Below, piece by piece: positions 6,685-14,999 of a stretch of 64,000 nt of DNA. The notes beneath the pieces are model-generated. The model ran no database searches, had not been told where the DNA came from, and saw only the letters and a program-made list of their open reading frames with translations. The first letter of the stretch is position 1, and each line of letters begins with the position of its first letter. The translations under genes and the position numbers were made by a program. The stretch is taken from the NCBI GenBank assembly GCA_002787775.1, contig PCUW01000002.1, positions 1-64,000 on the forward strand, given 5' to 3'. The DNA is from Bdellovibrionales bacterium CG12_big_fil_rev_8_21_14_0_65_38_15. Lineage in GTDB: Bacteria > Bdellovibrionota > Bacteriovoracia > Bacteriovoracales > Bacteriovoracaceae.

Positions 6685-8052
6685 ATGAGAATTTTGATTG
6701 TTGAAGACAATAAGCTTGCTCGCATCACACTTAAAGGTTTTCTTAAGTCGCATGAGATCGAGGAAGCTGAAACATATGATGAAGCGAAGAAACTGCTTCT
6801 AAGTAATCACTATGATTTGATTTTCTTAGACCTTGATTTAGATTTTGAACTTGCTGGTCTTGAGCTAGCTAAAATTTGCAAAAGAAGAAATCTTTACTCC
6901 GTAATTCTCACTGGACATGAAGAAACTAGTATCGTCGAACAAGGTTATACCAGTGGGGCAAGAGACTACCTTGCTAAACCAGTAACCCAAGATAAAGTTG
7001 ATTACACACTTCAAAGCTATGTGGTGTTTGACTCTGAAAAAAGAGTCGAATCTCTTATTCATGAGAGCTATATTACGACTCATCAAAAAACTCTTGATGA
7101 ACTTAATATGATAAAGCGAGTTTATCTTTCAGATAAGCCTATTTTAATTAAAGGGCCAACAGGTACAGGAAAAACTGTCGTAGCAAAGCTGATTAAAGAA
7201 GCTTGCCGCATACCAGATAATAAATTTATTTCGCTTAACTGCGCTTCATTTGCTGACAACCTTATTGAGTCAGAACTTTTTGGTCATAAGAAAGGCTCTT
7301 TCACAGGAGCCGATAAAGATAAAATTGGGCTTCTTCAAAAAGCAGATGGAGGCTTGATTTTTCTTGATGAAATTCATTCACTTTCGATGCGAGCACAGCA
7401 AAAGCTGATGAAGGCCATTGATGAAAAAGAGTTTTATCCTGTTGGCTCAACAGCTCCCGTAAAGTCAAATTTTAGAATCATTACTGCTACCTGTGAGAAT
7501 TTGACCGAGTTGATCGTATCTAAGGAGTTTCGCACAGATTTTTATGCTCGTATCTCCCATATTCAGCTTCAACTATACGCTCTTAAAGATCGTCCTGCCG
7601 ATATATTGGCTCTTCTAAATTTTTACCTTTCGAAAGAAGTTCGAAAAGTTGTTATAACTGATGAAGCCCGTGATTTTCTTGTGACTCTACCTTTTAAAAA
7701 TAATACTCGTGATATTGAATCACTTGTTGATTTTTGGACAAGAAATGGTGTGGGGATTGTTGAGAGAAAAGATATACCAGCTCAGTTTTTACCAGTCGAA
7801 GAAAAGCCAAAAACTCCAAAGCTTACCCGTGCTCAGAAAAAACTTATTTGTGAAGTGGGGCTAAAGGCTTATATGGAGATCGTTAGGGACGAGATCATTA
7901 TGCAATATCTCGAAATGAATAATCAGCATCGCCTTAAAACGGCGGAGGATTTAGGCATAACTGACAGAACAATTCGTTATGCCCTGAACAGGAAGCAATC
8001 TAAAGAAATTCAGCTTCCTTTGGAGGTCGAATATGAAAACAGTGTCCACTAG
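6685..8052 (+). CDS. NtrC-family sigma-54-dependent response regulator
   Basis: The 455-residue protein has three domains. An N-terminal receiver (1-115) has acidic residues E7/D8, phosphoacceptor D49, T76 and K98. A central AAA+ domain carries Walker A GPTGTGKT at 157-164, GSFTGA at 204-209 (the sigma-54-contacting GAFTGA loop with Ala to Ser), and Walker B LIFLDE at 224-229. A C-terminal Fis-like helix-turn-helix lies near 420-440. Such proteins open sigma-54 promoters when phosphorylated. The window has one clear sigma-54 promoter, before the T4SS operon, with palindromes matching the one before this gene. It heads an operon whose last gene is a histidine kinase, its likely partner. Confidence 0.9.
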   Translation: MRILIVEDNKLARITLKGFLKSHEIEEAETYDEAKKLLLSNHYDLIFLDLDLDFELAGLELAKICKRRNLYSVILTGHEETSIVEQGYTSGARDYLAKPVTQDKVDYTLQSYVVFDSEKRVESLIHESYITTHQKTLDELNMIKRVYLSDKPILIKGPTGTGKTVVAKLIKEACRIPDNKFISLNCASFADNLIESELFGHKKGSFTGADKDKIGLLQKADGGLIFLDEIHSLSMRAQQKLMKAIDEKEFYPVGSTAPVKSNFRIITATCENLTELIVSKEFRTDFYARISHIQLQLYALKDRPADILALLNFYLSKEVRKVVITDEARDFLVTLPFKNNTRDIESLVDFWTRNGVGIVERKDIPAQFLPVEEKPKTPKLTRAQKKLICEVGLKAYMEIVRDEIIMQYLEMNNQHRLKTAEDLGITDRTIRYALNRKQSKEIQLPLEVEYENSVH

Positions 8053-8233
8053 TCTTATTCACAAGATTAACAATCATCTAGGTGTTTTGCTTTCATCAGT
8101 AGAGGCGATGGAGGCAAACTTACACGACCACGACTATTTAAAGGAAGTGATAGCAGAAATCTGCCGCAAAAAAGATGATTACCGAATGATAGTTAAAGAA
8201 ATAAAAGAAAAAGTAGCGGAGCAAGAAGCATGA
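8033..8233 (+). CDS. Small DHp-like protein (histidine-kinase dimerisation helix without ATPase domain)
   Basis: This 66-residue protein overlaps the end of the activator gene by 20 bases and the next start by 4. It begins with an H-box-like helix (TSLIHKINNHLGVLLSSVEA), followed by a second predicted helix rich in Glu and Lys, the hairpin layout of a kinase DHp domain, but nothing follows it. A free-standing DHp hairpin could accept or drain phosphate from the receiver, or pair with the kinase. The start at 8033 follows GGAGG about 5 bases upstream. The resemblance is by eye and the function is inferred. Confidence 0.5.
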   Translation: MKTVSTSLIHKINNHLGVLLSSVEAMEANLHDHDYLKEVIAEICRKKDDYRMIVKEIKEKVAEQEA

Positions 8234-8634
8234 GAGTAAATCATTTAATTATTGGATGTGAGGATGTTGTAAAATCTCAATGGTTCTACAGTAACATTTT
8301 AGGCTTTCCATTGGAAAATACCTTTATAGATACAGGAACAGGAAAAGAAGGGGTTGTTCTTGTTGATAAATCAGTTGAATTAGAATTGTTACTCGTACCA
8401 TTCAATTATGAGAGATTGCCTTCTCCTCAGCATATTGCATTTGAAGTAAAAGAAGATCGGTTCGATCAAATTTTAAAAATTGCAGAAGGCTCTAAAATGG
8501 ACATTCGTTCAATGCCTCCATTAGATTGCAAAAATAAAGGTGTTGGAACAACAGAAGTTAGAGGCAAAAAATTTGCGAGGTTTTATCTTCTTGACCCTAG
8601 TCGAGTGAATATAGAGATAATGAAATTATGCTAA
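8230..8634 (+). CDS. VOC (glyoxalase/bleomycin-resistance) family protein
   Basis: The 134-residue protein begins MRVNHLIIGCEDVVKSQWFY and contains PQHIAFEV and, near the end, ARFYLLDPSRVNIEIM, the paired beta-alpha-beta-beta-beta modules of the vicinal-oxygen-chelate fold. Possible metal ligands are His5, His in PQHIAF and Glu in IEIM. VOC proteins are small metal enzymes or ligand-binding proteins. It overlaps both neighbours in the signalling operon (4 and 7 bases), so it is made with the kinase and regulator. It might process or bind the signal molecule; that is a guess. Confidence 0.75.
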   Translation: MRVNHLIIGCEDVVKSQWFYSNILGFPLENTFIDTGTGKEGVVLVDKSVELELLLVPFNYERLPSPQHIAFEVKEDRFDQILKIAEGSKMDIRSMPPLDCKNKGVGTTEVRGKKFARFYLLDPSRVNIEIMKLC

Positions 8635-9431
8635 GACTTATTGGAGTTTTAATCATTTTTATTCAATTAGCTTGGGCCGAATCGGAGCCTAATAAGCTTT
8701 TTGTTGTCGAAAATGGCAAAGTCCAAACCATAGATTTTAAAAACTTAAAAAGCGTAGAATTAGAAACTATAAATTATCATCCAAAATTCAAAGAGCTAGG
8801 AAAGATCAATTACAAAGGCTATCTCGTAAAAGATATTTTATCTCGCACGAAATTAAATCCTGAAGACGCGATTACAATAGTTGGAAATACTGGACAGTTC
8901 TCTATTGAACTGAAAGCAAAAGAACTTCTAGCAGGAAATAATATCATTGCCACTCATGTCAACGGAAAAATTGTAGACACTGAAAAGAATGGTCTTCAAA
9001 TTATATATGATGAAACGACCTTAAAGAAATATCCCCAATTAAAACAAAGATCATTTTGGTGTTGGTGGGTTCGTTCATTTATTACAGATTCAAAGTTTAA
9101 ACCGAGTTTGAACGTAAATAAGAATGAAAAAACACTAAGGACAGCACTTCTTTGGCCAACTCCCTATGGAGTTTCTTCTATAACTGGGCCAACTTCAACA
9201 AAAGAACGGAATGGTGTGATTTTATCTGGTTTTAGTAAGCTAAGAGTTGAGCTTTTAAATGGAAATATTAAAGAGATTCCAATAGACGGCAAATCAGAGT
9301 TTTTCTTGGCTAATCCTGAAGGGAATAAAGAGGGAGCTTATAGCCTTCATCAACTCATTGAGAATAATGGTTCTGTGCAAACATTCGTGAATAACCTCTA
9401 TTACATCAAGAGTATTAGGAGGATTCAATAA
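8628..9431 (+). CDS. Exported protein of the signalling operon, possibly molybdopterin-oxidoreductase-like fold
   Basis: The 267-residue product has a clear signal peptide (MLRLIGVLIIFIQLAWA) and should be periplasmic. A region around residues 60-150 (YKGYLVKDILSR, NGKIV, then YPQLKQRSFWCWWVRSF) loosely resembles the sulphite-oxidase-type molybdopterin-binding fold, without an obvious cofactor Cys pattern. It is directly followed by the membrane histidine kinase with a one-base overlap, so a role as periplasmic ligand sensor for that kinase is plausible. The fold assignment is weak. Confidence 0.5.
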   Translation: MLRLIGVLIIFIQLAWAESEPNKLFVVENGKVQTIDFKNLKSVELETINYHPKFKELGKINYKGYLVKDILSRTKLNPEDAITIVGNTGQFSIELKAKELLAGNNIIATHVNGKIVDTEKNGLQIIYDETTLKKYPQLKQRSFWCWWVRSFITDSKFKPSLNVNKNEKTLRTALLWPTPYGVSSITGPTSTKERNGVILSGFSKLRVELLNGNIKEIPIDGKSEFFLANPEGNKEGAYSLHQLIENNGSVQTFVNNLYYIKSIRRIQ

Positions 9432-10933
9432 TGAACTTCTCCATCAATTTTAAGGGGCAAAAAAGAATCCTTCTTTTAAGCACGATTATTACACTTGTGG
9501 TAATCAGTGCCATTTTCACTCTTTTTATCCATAAAAATCACGAAAGAACTCGAATGAAAATGATTGAAGATAAGCTTCATGGAGATGCTACGTCAATTCT
9601 TCCTCATTTATATCAATCAGGAAATAATGCTCACTTTATTTCATCTTTAGAGCAATATAAAAAGTTTGGCCTTCCATGCTTAGGTGTTCTTGGACTTAAT
9701 GATGAAACAATTTGGGGAGATGGGAATTGTTCTTCAAAAATCGAATCAAAAAATTATATCGACCAAAAAGTTTTTGATATTATATACACACTACCGCATA
9801 CGACGATTCTTTCAACGTTAAAAGAAAATGGTGCCAGCTTTACAGTTTTCTTCTCGCTGTTGATGCTATTTCTCCTGATTGCTTACAAGATTCTATCAGC
9901 AATCAATAAACGGCATTCAAATACACTAGTTCAAATTGAGCATATCAATAGTCGTAATGAAGCCAACGAGAGAGTTATTCGTTTAACCAAGACGCTAGGA
10001 CATAATCTAAAAAGTCCTTTGGCAGCACTCAAAACACTTCATGAACTAGCCCTTGATCGTCTAACAGAGGATGAGACTGAAATCTTAGAGGCGATTCAAT
10101 CAAATATTGATGCCATGACAGATCGTTTATTTGATCAAAAACTTGAATCTTCGCCTTTGGCAACAACAAATTTATCTAAAAAGATTTATACAATTATCAA
10201 TGTAAAGAAGTTTGAGTATTCTAAAAGTCACTTAATTAAATTTGAAAGTGATATTGAAGAAGGGCTATTTGCTCTTTTAAATGTAGATGAACTTAAAACA
10301 ATTTTTTCAAATATCATTAACAACTCGATTGAAGCGAGAAAGATCAATTCAACGCTTACTATATCAATCTTAGCCAGAAAATTACACGATAAGGCTATCA
10401 TCAGAATTAAGGATGATGGTCATGGTGTTTCAGACGATGTAATAAACAGAATTTTTAATTATGGTTTTACTCTTAAGGCCAAAGGTAAAGGTTGTGGTCT
10501 TGCTCATGCTCAAGAAACGATTAAGTCTTGGGGCGGTGAGATTGCACTTCGATCAGAGTTGGATCGTTACACCGAAGTCACAATTACTTTGCCTTTGATG
10601 ATAACAAAAGCGATTAAAGAAATTGTATTAATTGATGATGAGTCATTAAACCTCAAATACTGGAAGGGAATGGCAAACTCCAAGAAGATTGCTTTCAAGG
10701 GTTACTCGTCATCGGCTCAGTTTTTTGCGAATCTTCCCGAAAATAAAGAAGAAGTTGCGATCTATGTTGATTATGAACTAGGTGAAGAGGATGGCCTAAC
10801 AGTAGCTCAAGAGATTCTTAATTTAGGCTACTCAAATGTGACCTTGGCCACGGGTGAAGAGAAAAGAATTCACCCTCAGATTCAGCAGATTGGAAAGGAA
10901 TTTCCTCTTTTAAACTCTGAAGTAGTCCTGTAA
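9431..10933 (+). CDS. Hybrid sensor histidine kinase
   Basis: The 500-residue protein has two membrane segments (about 12-33 and 136-155) bounding a periplasmic sensor of about 100 residues. A DHp domain follows with H191 in the H-box LGHNLKSPLAAL, then a HATPase_c domain with N-box NNSIEA (297-302), DDGHGVSDD (328-336) and GKGCGLAHA. A C-terminal receiver has IDDES and phosphoacceptor D447 (IYVDYEL), with GKEFP near the end in the place of the usual KP pair. It is the last gene of the operon and the likely partner of the sigma-54 activator at the operon start; phosphorelay through the attached receiver is possible. Confidence 0.85.
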   Translation: MNFSINFKGQKRILLLSTIITLVVISAIFTLFIHKNHERTRMKMIEDKLHGDATSILPHLYQSGNNAHFISSLEQYKKFGLPCLGVLGLNDETIWGDGNCSSKIESKNYIDQKVFDIIYTLPHTTILSTLKENGASFTVFFSLLMLFLLIAYKILSAINKRHSNTLVQIEHINSRNEANERVIRLTKTLGHNLKSPLAALKTLHELALDRLTEDETEILEAIQSNIDAMTDRLFDQKLESSPLATTNLSKKIYTIINVKKFEYSKSHLIKFESDIEEGLFALLNVDELKTIFSNIINNSIEARKINSTLTISILARKLHDKAIIRIKDDGHGVSDDVINRIFNYGFTLKAKGKGCGLAHAQETIKSWGGEIALRSELDRYTEVTITLPLMITKAIKEIVLIDDESLNLKYWKGMANSKKIAFKGYSSSAQFFANLPENKEEVAIYVDYELGEEDGLTVAQEILNLGYSNVTLATGEEKRIHPQIQQIGKEFPLLNSEVVL

Positions 10934-10999
10934 AATTGGGTGGTTATAGGTCGTTTTTCGATGGTAATATAAGCTAAAATCGACCAAGGAGATAAGAAA

Positions 11000-11200
11000 A
11001 TGACAACAAAAAGAATTAGTGACGTTGAAGCTTTTAAGAAAGATTCAGATAAGGCCCGTAATCTGCCTATCTCAGAAGAGCAAATTAAACGCATCAATGA
11101 AATTGCTCGTGAAGCAGAGTTAGAAGAAAATGAAATGGATGAGACTTCTTTGCCTAAAATTGCAAAAAGGCCAGATGACTCCATTTCTGCGCAGATATAG
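11000..11200 (+). CDS. Small charged protein, candidate antitoxin to the PIN gene
   Basis: A 66-residue, highly charged protein starts at an ATG behind AAGGAG and ends eight bases before the PIN-domain gene. It has a predicted helix (EEQIKRINEIAREAELEENE) and no recognised DNA-binding motif. Size, position and charge fit an antitoxin or a small PIN-binding partner, but its sequence is not recognised. It could also be an unrelated small protein in the same transcript. Confidence 0.5.
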   Translation: MTTKRISDVEAFKKDSDKARNLPISEEQIKRINEIAREAELEENEMDETSLPKIAKRPDDSISAQI

Positions 11201-11208
11201 GAAAGTAA

Positions 11209-11973
11209 ATGGGACAAGTTGTACGTTTTTCAGAATTTGATGACTATTTAGCAGATTTGAAAAGGCAAGGTATTTCAGTTGAGGGTGCCATCCTTGATGC
11301 AAATGTAATCATTACTCTTAATTATGAGCCAAAGAAATTTCACACCCGAACTTTTGAATTTGTTAAAAACAAATTAGAAAAAGAAGAAATCGCTCTATAT
11401 ACGACAGTTAATACGAGTCAAGAGTATTTAGAATTTTATAGAAGGCTGCTTTTAACAGAAGGTTTAAGGACTGCAATCCATCCAAGTTCGGGAATTGATC
11501 TTTCAAATAAGAAGAAGCAAGCAATCAAAGCTCAATCTTCTATTCTTTACAATCGGGAAACTCATCAAGGCGCAGAACCCGTTTTTAATGATAGAGAAAT
11601 CAAAAAAATCCGCCAATCATTTTTTCAATCTGGAAAAGTTGGAATAAGGCTTTGGAAAATTATTTGTGAAACGTACTTGAAGAAGCAGTTGCAGATGGAA
11701 TTTAAAGCTCTAGAGCGATTAAATGTGAGTTATCTAAGTAGCTATAAAGAAGATCAAAAAGAAATTTTTACGAAAAAAATTACTTGGGAAGAAGCAATAG
11801 AACTTTGCACCGATGTTGGTATTGGTTTTTCTGACTCAATGATTTTAAATGCGCTTCAATGTACGCATCTTCCTTTTGCAATTACTCTGGATTCAGATAT
11901 GGCCTATGCGGTAATGGGGAATCCTTCACTTAAGGATGTGGTTATGGCGGATGAGCTTATTGACAGGATTTAA
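11209..11973 (+). CDS. PIN-domain protein (RNase-type toxin candidate)
   Basis: The 254-residue protein carries PIN-domain signatures: an N-terminal ILDANVI with D30, a middle acidic TSQEYLEFYRR, and a C-terminal GIGFSDSMILNAL followed by ITLDSDMAY. These acidic residues would bind Mg for RNA cleavage. It is longer than typical VapC toxins (about 130 residues), with a Lys-rich insert in the middle. It follows a small charged gene by 8 bases, like antitoxin-toxin pairs, with AGGAAAG before its ATG. A maintenance role for the island is plausible. Confidence 0.65.
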   Translation: MGQVVRFSEFDDYLADLKRQGISVEGAILDANVIITLNYEPKKFHTRTFEFVKNKLEKEEIALYTTVNTSQEYLEFYRRLLLTEGLRTAIHPSSGIDLSNKKKQAIKAQSSILYNRETHQGAEPVFNDREIKKIRQSFFQSGKVGIRLWKIICETYLKKQLQMEFKALERLNVSYLSSYKEDQKEIFTKKITWEEAIELCTDVGIGFSDSMILNALQCTHLPFAITLDSDMAYAVMGNPSLKDVVMADELIDRI

Positions 11974-11994
11974 GGTCTTGTTTGAAATAAAAAG

Positions 11995-13185
11995 TTATTT
12001 GTATGCCCTGAAAATAAAACGAGTATAGTAAAATAAATGTTCGGTACTCCAAAGCTCTTTAAAAAATAGCTCTTTAAACCAATCAGTTCTTTCGCCAATA
12101 ATTTTTTGCATAAGAGTATTGAATGAGTCAAAACGCATTCGCCACAAGTGATCTTCATATTCTAAATCATGCTTTTCAAAAAATATCATAGGGACTAGCT
12201 GTGGCGTTGAAAAGTTAAAACCGGCAGTTGCTAGAAAAGATGGAAGCTTTCGGCAAGGGTAGGGCTCAAAAATATGTTGTAATCCATCAAGAAGATCTCC
12301 TTTTAATTTAAGAAACTCCTGATTCTTGCTCCCCATATTTGCAAGTATTCCATCGCTGTCAATGACATAGTAGATTCCTCCTTTCTTTAGGACTCTATAG
12401 GCCTCTTCTGTAATTTCTTTAAATTTATTGGGATTATGCTCATACACAAAACGACTAATGATGACGTCTATTGATTCATCAGCAAAGTCAAGGTTGGTAA
12501 GATTTCCTGCTTTAAACTTAATTGATGAGAGGTTTTCGTCCTGGCTTCTTTTGATGGCATCTTTAATCCTTGCTTCGCTGCTATCTACGGCATAAATATT
12601 TATATCCTTATTCACATTCCTCATCGCGATTAGGCGTGAAAGAACTCCAGAACCGCATCCAGCATCAAGGATGGTCATTCCATTATCAAATGTCAGTTCT
12701 TCTTCCGTAAAGTCACTCGTGGGATCATAGTTTCTCTGCTGTGCTTGATATTCAAGTCGGTCGTTCTCTGAACTATGTTCCAAAATATATGAATTAGCAT
12801 TTTGATGGCTTATTTCCAAAAGCTGAACAAAGCTTTCGCTGTTTTTTAAAAGATATTGTACTCGATTGGAGTTGAATTGGTTGAGCCTGACACGCAAAGA
12901 AGGAGTCATGATCTGGCCAGTAAAGAGATACACGATATCAAAGTTGCAAAAGTTATTTTCTTCTAACGCTTCAATAACATTGATCCCATCCAGATGAGGG
13001 ATCTTAAAATCAAGGTCTATAAGAAGCACTCCGCTTTTTAGCTGTTTTTGCTTGAACTCTTCTATGAAACCGAAAGGATCACTAAAAGTAAAACATTCGT
13101 GGCCGAAGTCTGCCGCCATATGGCTAAAAGCGTCAAGCAACTCCTTAGAGTCATCAAGGTAGTAGAAAGTTTTCTTTGATCCCAT
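11995..13185 (-). CDS. Receiver domain fused to a class I SAM methyltransferase
   Basis: The 396-residue protein begins with a response-regulator receiver (1-125): DD at 11-12, phosphoacceptor D57 in LLIDLDF, T89 and K114 (YLLKN). The rest is a class I methyltransferase with motif I ILDAGCGSGVLSRL at about 172-185, an acidic residue after YAVDSS, and the post-motif VIISRFVYEHNPN. The C-terminus resembles small-molecule methyltransferases of the UbiE type rather than DNA ones. Receiver-methyltransferase fusions are uncommon; phosphorylation may gate methylation. It reads divergently from a helix-turn-helix gene across two palindromes. No kinase is adjacent. Confidence 0.8.
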   Translation of the reverse strand: MGSKKTFYYLDDSKELLDAFSHMAADFGHECFTFSDPFGFIEEFKQKQLKSGVLLIDLDFKIPHLDGINVIEALEENNFCNFDIVYLFTGQIMTPSLRVRLNQFNSNRVQYLLKNSESFVQLLEISHQNANSYILEHSSENDRLEYQAQQRNYDPTSDFTEEELTFDNGMTILDAGCGSGVLSRLIAMRNVNKDINIYAVDSSEARIKDAIKRSQDENLSSIKFKAGNLTNLDFADESIDVIISRFVYEHNPNKFKEITEEAYRVLKKGGIYYVIDSDGILANMGSKNQEFLKLKGDLLDGLQHIFEPYPCRKLPSFLATAGFNFSTPQLVPMIFFEKHDLEYEDHLWRMRFDSFNTLMQKIIGERTDWFKELFFKELWSTEHLFYYTRFIFRAYK

Positions 13186-13203
13186 TTCAGTCCTTTTTTA
13201 CCA

Positions 13204-13232
13204 TTACGGCGTAAAAGTCCGGTGCGCCGGAC
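13204..13232. promoter_or_regulatory. Two palindromes in a divergent promoter region
   Basis: TTACGGCGTAA (13204-13214) and GTCCGGTGCGCCGGAC (13217-13232, 6-bp perfect arms) lie side by side between the methyltransferase gene (start 13185) and the regulator gene (start 13267). They are GC-rich against an AT-rich background. They are good candidates for operators of the helix-turn-helix protein encoded just downstream. Confidence 0.5.
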
Positions 13233-13266
13233 GACTATTTTTAATTATCTCACTAAAATTTATTTC

Positions 13267-13596
13267 ATGGCAACCCTAGAAAAAATTAACAAATCCTCGA
13301 AGAAGACCACTCCCTCCAAGGCAGGCAGAAAGAGAGCCGTTGTCTACTCTGAGGAAGAAATAAGCTTATTAAGGAAATTTGGTCGTTCCATTCCAAAGGC
13401 CCTTGCTGAATGTGTTCCAGAGCTTTCAGAAAGTAAGAGAGTAGATTGGTTGGCCGTTGAAGCTGAAATTTCTAAATCTCAAATTTATGAGATTATTGGT
13501 GGCAAATCTAATTCCAAACTCACTACGCTTTTCCATTTAGCTGACGCACTTGGATATAAAGGGATTGGTGAGTTTTTAGCAGCTTTTAAGATATAG
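13267..13596 (+). CDS. XRE-like helix-turn-helix regulator
   Basis: The 109-residue protein has a basic, disordered start (Lys/Ser/Thr-rich, first 25 residues) and a C-terminal five-helix fold ending LTTLFHLADALGYKGIGEFL, with WLAVEAEISKSQIYEIIGGK matching the recognition region of Cro/C1-type domains. I prefer the ATG at 13267 over an upstream in-frame start at 13222, which would lie within the palindromic region. It probably regulates itself and the divergent receiver-methyltransferase gene. Confidence 0.65.
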   Translation: MATLEKINKSSKKTTPSKAGRKRAVVYSEEEISLLRKFGRSIPKALAECVPELSESKRVDWLAVEAEISKSQIYEIIGGKSNSKLTTLFHLADALGYKGIGEFLAAFKI

Positions 13597-13762
13597 TATT
13601 TTTAAATATTTTTTTGTTTTGCCACCTTATTAGAGGAAAGGTAGCGACGATGATTTTTCTAGAGTGAAAAGCTCTTTAAGCCTTTTTTTGAGATGATAAG
13701 AATAATCCCATATTCTTAAATGATAATCGTCCAGTAAGTAATCGGAGGGGGGGATATCTTTT

Positions 13763-14482
13763 CTAAGATTTTATCCATAATTCGAGTTCACCATTACCCA
13801 CCTTTTCAGAATATTTCAAATGATATTCATCTGGGAAAGTACCACCAAAACCATGAAATGTTACAACTCGCGTTCCTGTTTTGAGAGTAGAAAGTTTCGT
13901 TCTTGTGGTATTTACGTAGGAGTAATACAGCTCTAAATTGGCTGCCATTACAGAATCTATTCTGACGATTTCAGATAAGGTATTTTCTCCAAATGGATTG
14001 TAAAAATAGAATGAGTCAAACTCATGCCAATTCAAAGCATTCATATTGCCACTTTGAAAGCTAACATTTACGAGATTCAAATTTTTAGCACATTGTTTGG
14101 CAGTAATTGTTAAATGTGAGCGTTGTTCAATTCCGTGAAAATGACTTTCTGGTTGGGTCGCAGCTCCGACAAGGCAAAACTTTCCACAGCCAGAGCCAAT
14201 ATCTAATACTTTCGTTCCTTTTTGACTGCAAAGAAGGGATGCAGCTTTTCTGGCTACTTTGACAGGTGTCCAGTGGATTGCCGAAAGCCTCCTTATATCT
14301 TGAGGGAATATTCTATCAAAATGTGAATCGAAAACCTTTTTGCCATAGAGAAGGTTATCGAAAATTATTTCAACTTGAACATTCTCGTCGTTGAATGAAT
14401 AAATATGATCGTAAAGTCTTTCCATTTCTTGTTCAATTTCTTGAACAAATTGGTCGTAATGTTCTTTTTGCTGAGGTGTCAT
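13763..14482 (-). CDS. Class I SAM-dependent methyltransferase
   Basis: The 239-residue protein has motif I VLDIGSGCGKFCLVGA around residue 115, then FHGIEQR with the ribose-binding acidic residue, and FYFYNPFGE in the motif IV place. It overlaps the Fur-family gene by four bases (ATGA), so the two are co-translated. The substrate is not evident. The 165 bases after its stop hold no gene; they contain a G7 run near 13746. Confidence 0.7.
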   Translation of the reverse strand: MTPQQKEHYDQFVQEIEQEMERLYDHIYSFNDENVQVEIIFDNLLYGKKVFDSHFDRIFPQDIRRLSAIHWTPVKVARKAASLLCSQKGTKVLDIGSGCGKFCLVGAATQPESHFHGIEQRSHLTITAKQCAKNLNLVNVSFQSGNMNALNWHEFDSFYFYNPFGENTLSEIVRIDSVMAANLELYYSYVNTTRTKLSTLKTGTRVVTFHGFGGTFPDEYHLKYSEKVGNGELELWIKS

Positions 14483-14916
14483 GCTCTACTTTCTTTGCAA
14501 ATAAGGCAAGAACCATAGAAAACTATGGACATGTCGGCTTTTAAAAACCCCTTTATACTTTTTAAAGCTTTCTCAATTCTATCGTATAATGATTTTTCGA
14601 TGTTGGTTGCCTTGCCACACTTTTTACAGATATAGAAATGATGGATGTCATTATCGAAAGCGTATCGGAAATGCTTTCCTTTTTTGGGTAAATTGAGTTC
14701 TTGAATAATTTCTAGTTTTTTAAGGAGTTCTAAATTGCGATAGATGCTAGAGCGATTTACACCCTTAATATTTTTCTCTAAGTAGTTATTGATATTTTGA
14801 AGTGAAATCTGTTTGGTTTTGTTATCTAAAATGTACTGAATCAAGGCTCTTCTTGCTGGAGTAAGCCTTAAGTTTTTAGCTTTTAAAATTGAGAGTACAT
14901 CACGATGTGTTTTCAT
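14479..14916 (-). CDS. Fur-family metalloregulator
   Basis: From the ATG at 14916 the protein has 145 residues. It shows the Fur winged-helix start (ILKAKNLRLTPARRALIQYI, then RSSIYRNLELL) and a C-terminal dimerisation half with HHFYICKKCG and CLICKES, the two CxxC pairs of a structural zinc site. An upstream ATG at 14943 adds nine residues, but that would place inverted TATTGCAA repeats inside the gene; neither start has a clear ribosome binding site. Whether it senses iron, zinc, manganese or peroxide cannot be told by eye. Confidence 0.8.
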   Translation of the reverse strand: MKTHRDVLSILKAKNLRLTPARRALIQYILDNKTKQISLQNINNYLEKNIKGVNRSSIYRNLELLKKLEIIQELNLPKKGKHFRYAFDNDIHHFYICKKCGKATNIEKSLYDRIEKALKSIKGFLKADMSIVFYGSCLICKESRA

Positions 14917-14953
14917 TATTGCATCATATTGCAAATGCACCATTGTTGCAATA
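14917..14953. promoter_or_regulatory. Inverted TATTGCAA repeats before the Fur-family gene
   Basis: TATTGCAA at 14927-14934 and TTGCAATA at 14946-14953 form an 8-bp perfect inverted repeat with an 11-base centre. A further partial copy, TATTGCA, lies at 14917-14923. The site borders the chosen Fur start and faces the decayed PhnA gene on the other strand. Autoregulation by the Fur-family protein is the simplest reading. Confidence 0.45.
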
Positions 14954-14999
14954 GTGTTCGTTTTATTATATATTTTATGTAAATAATTAGATATTTAAT

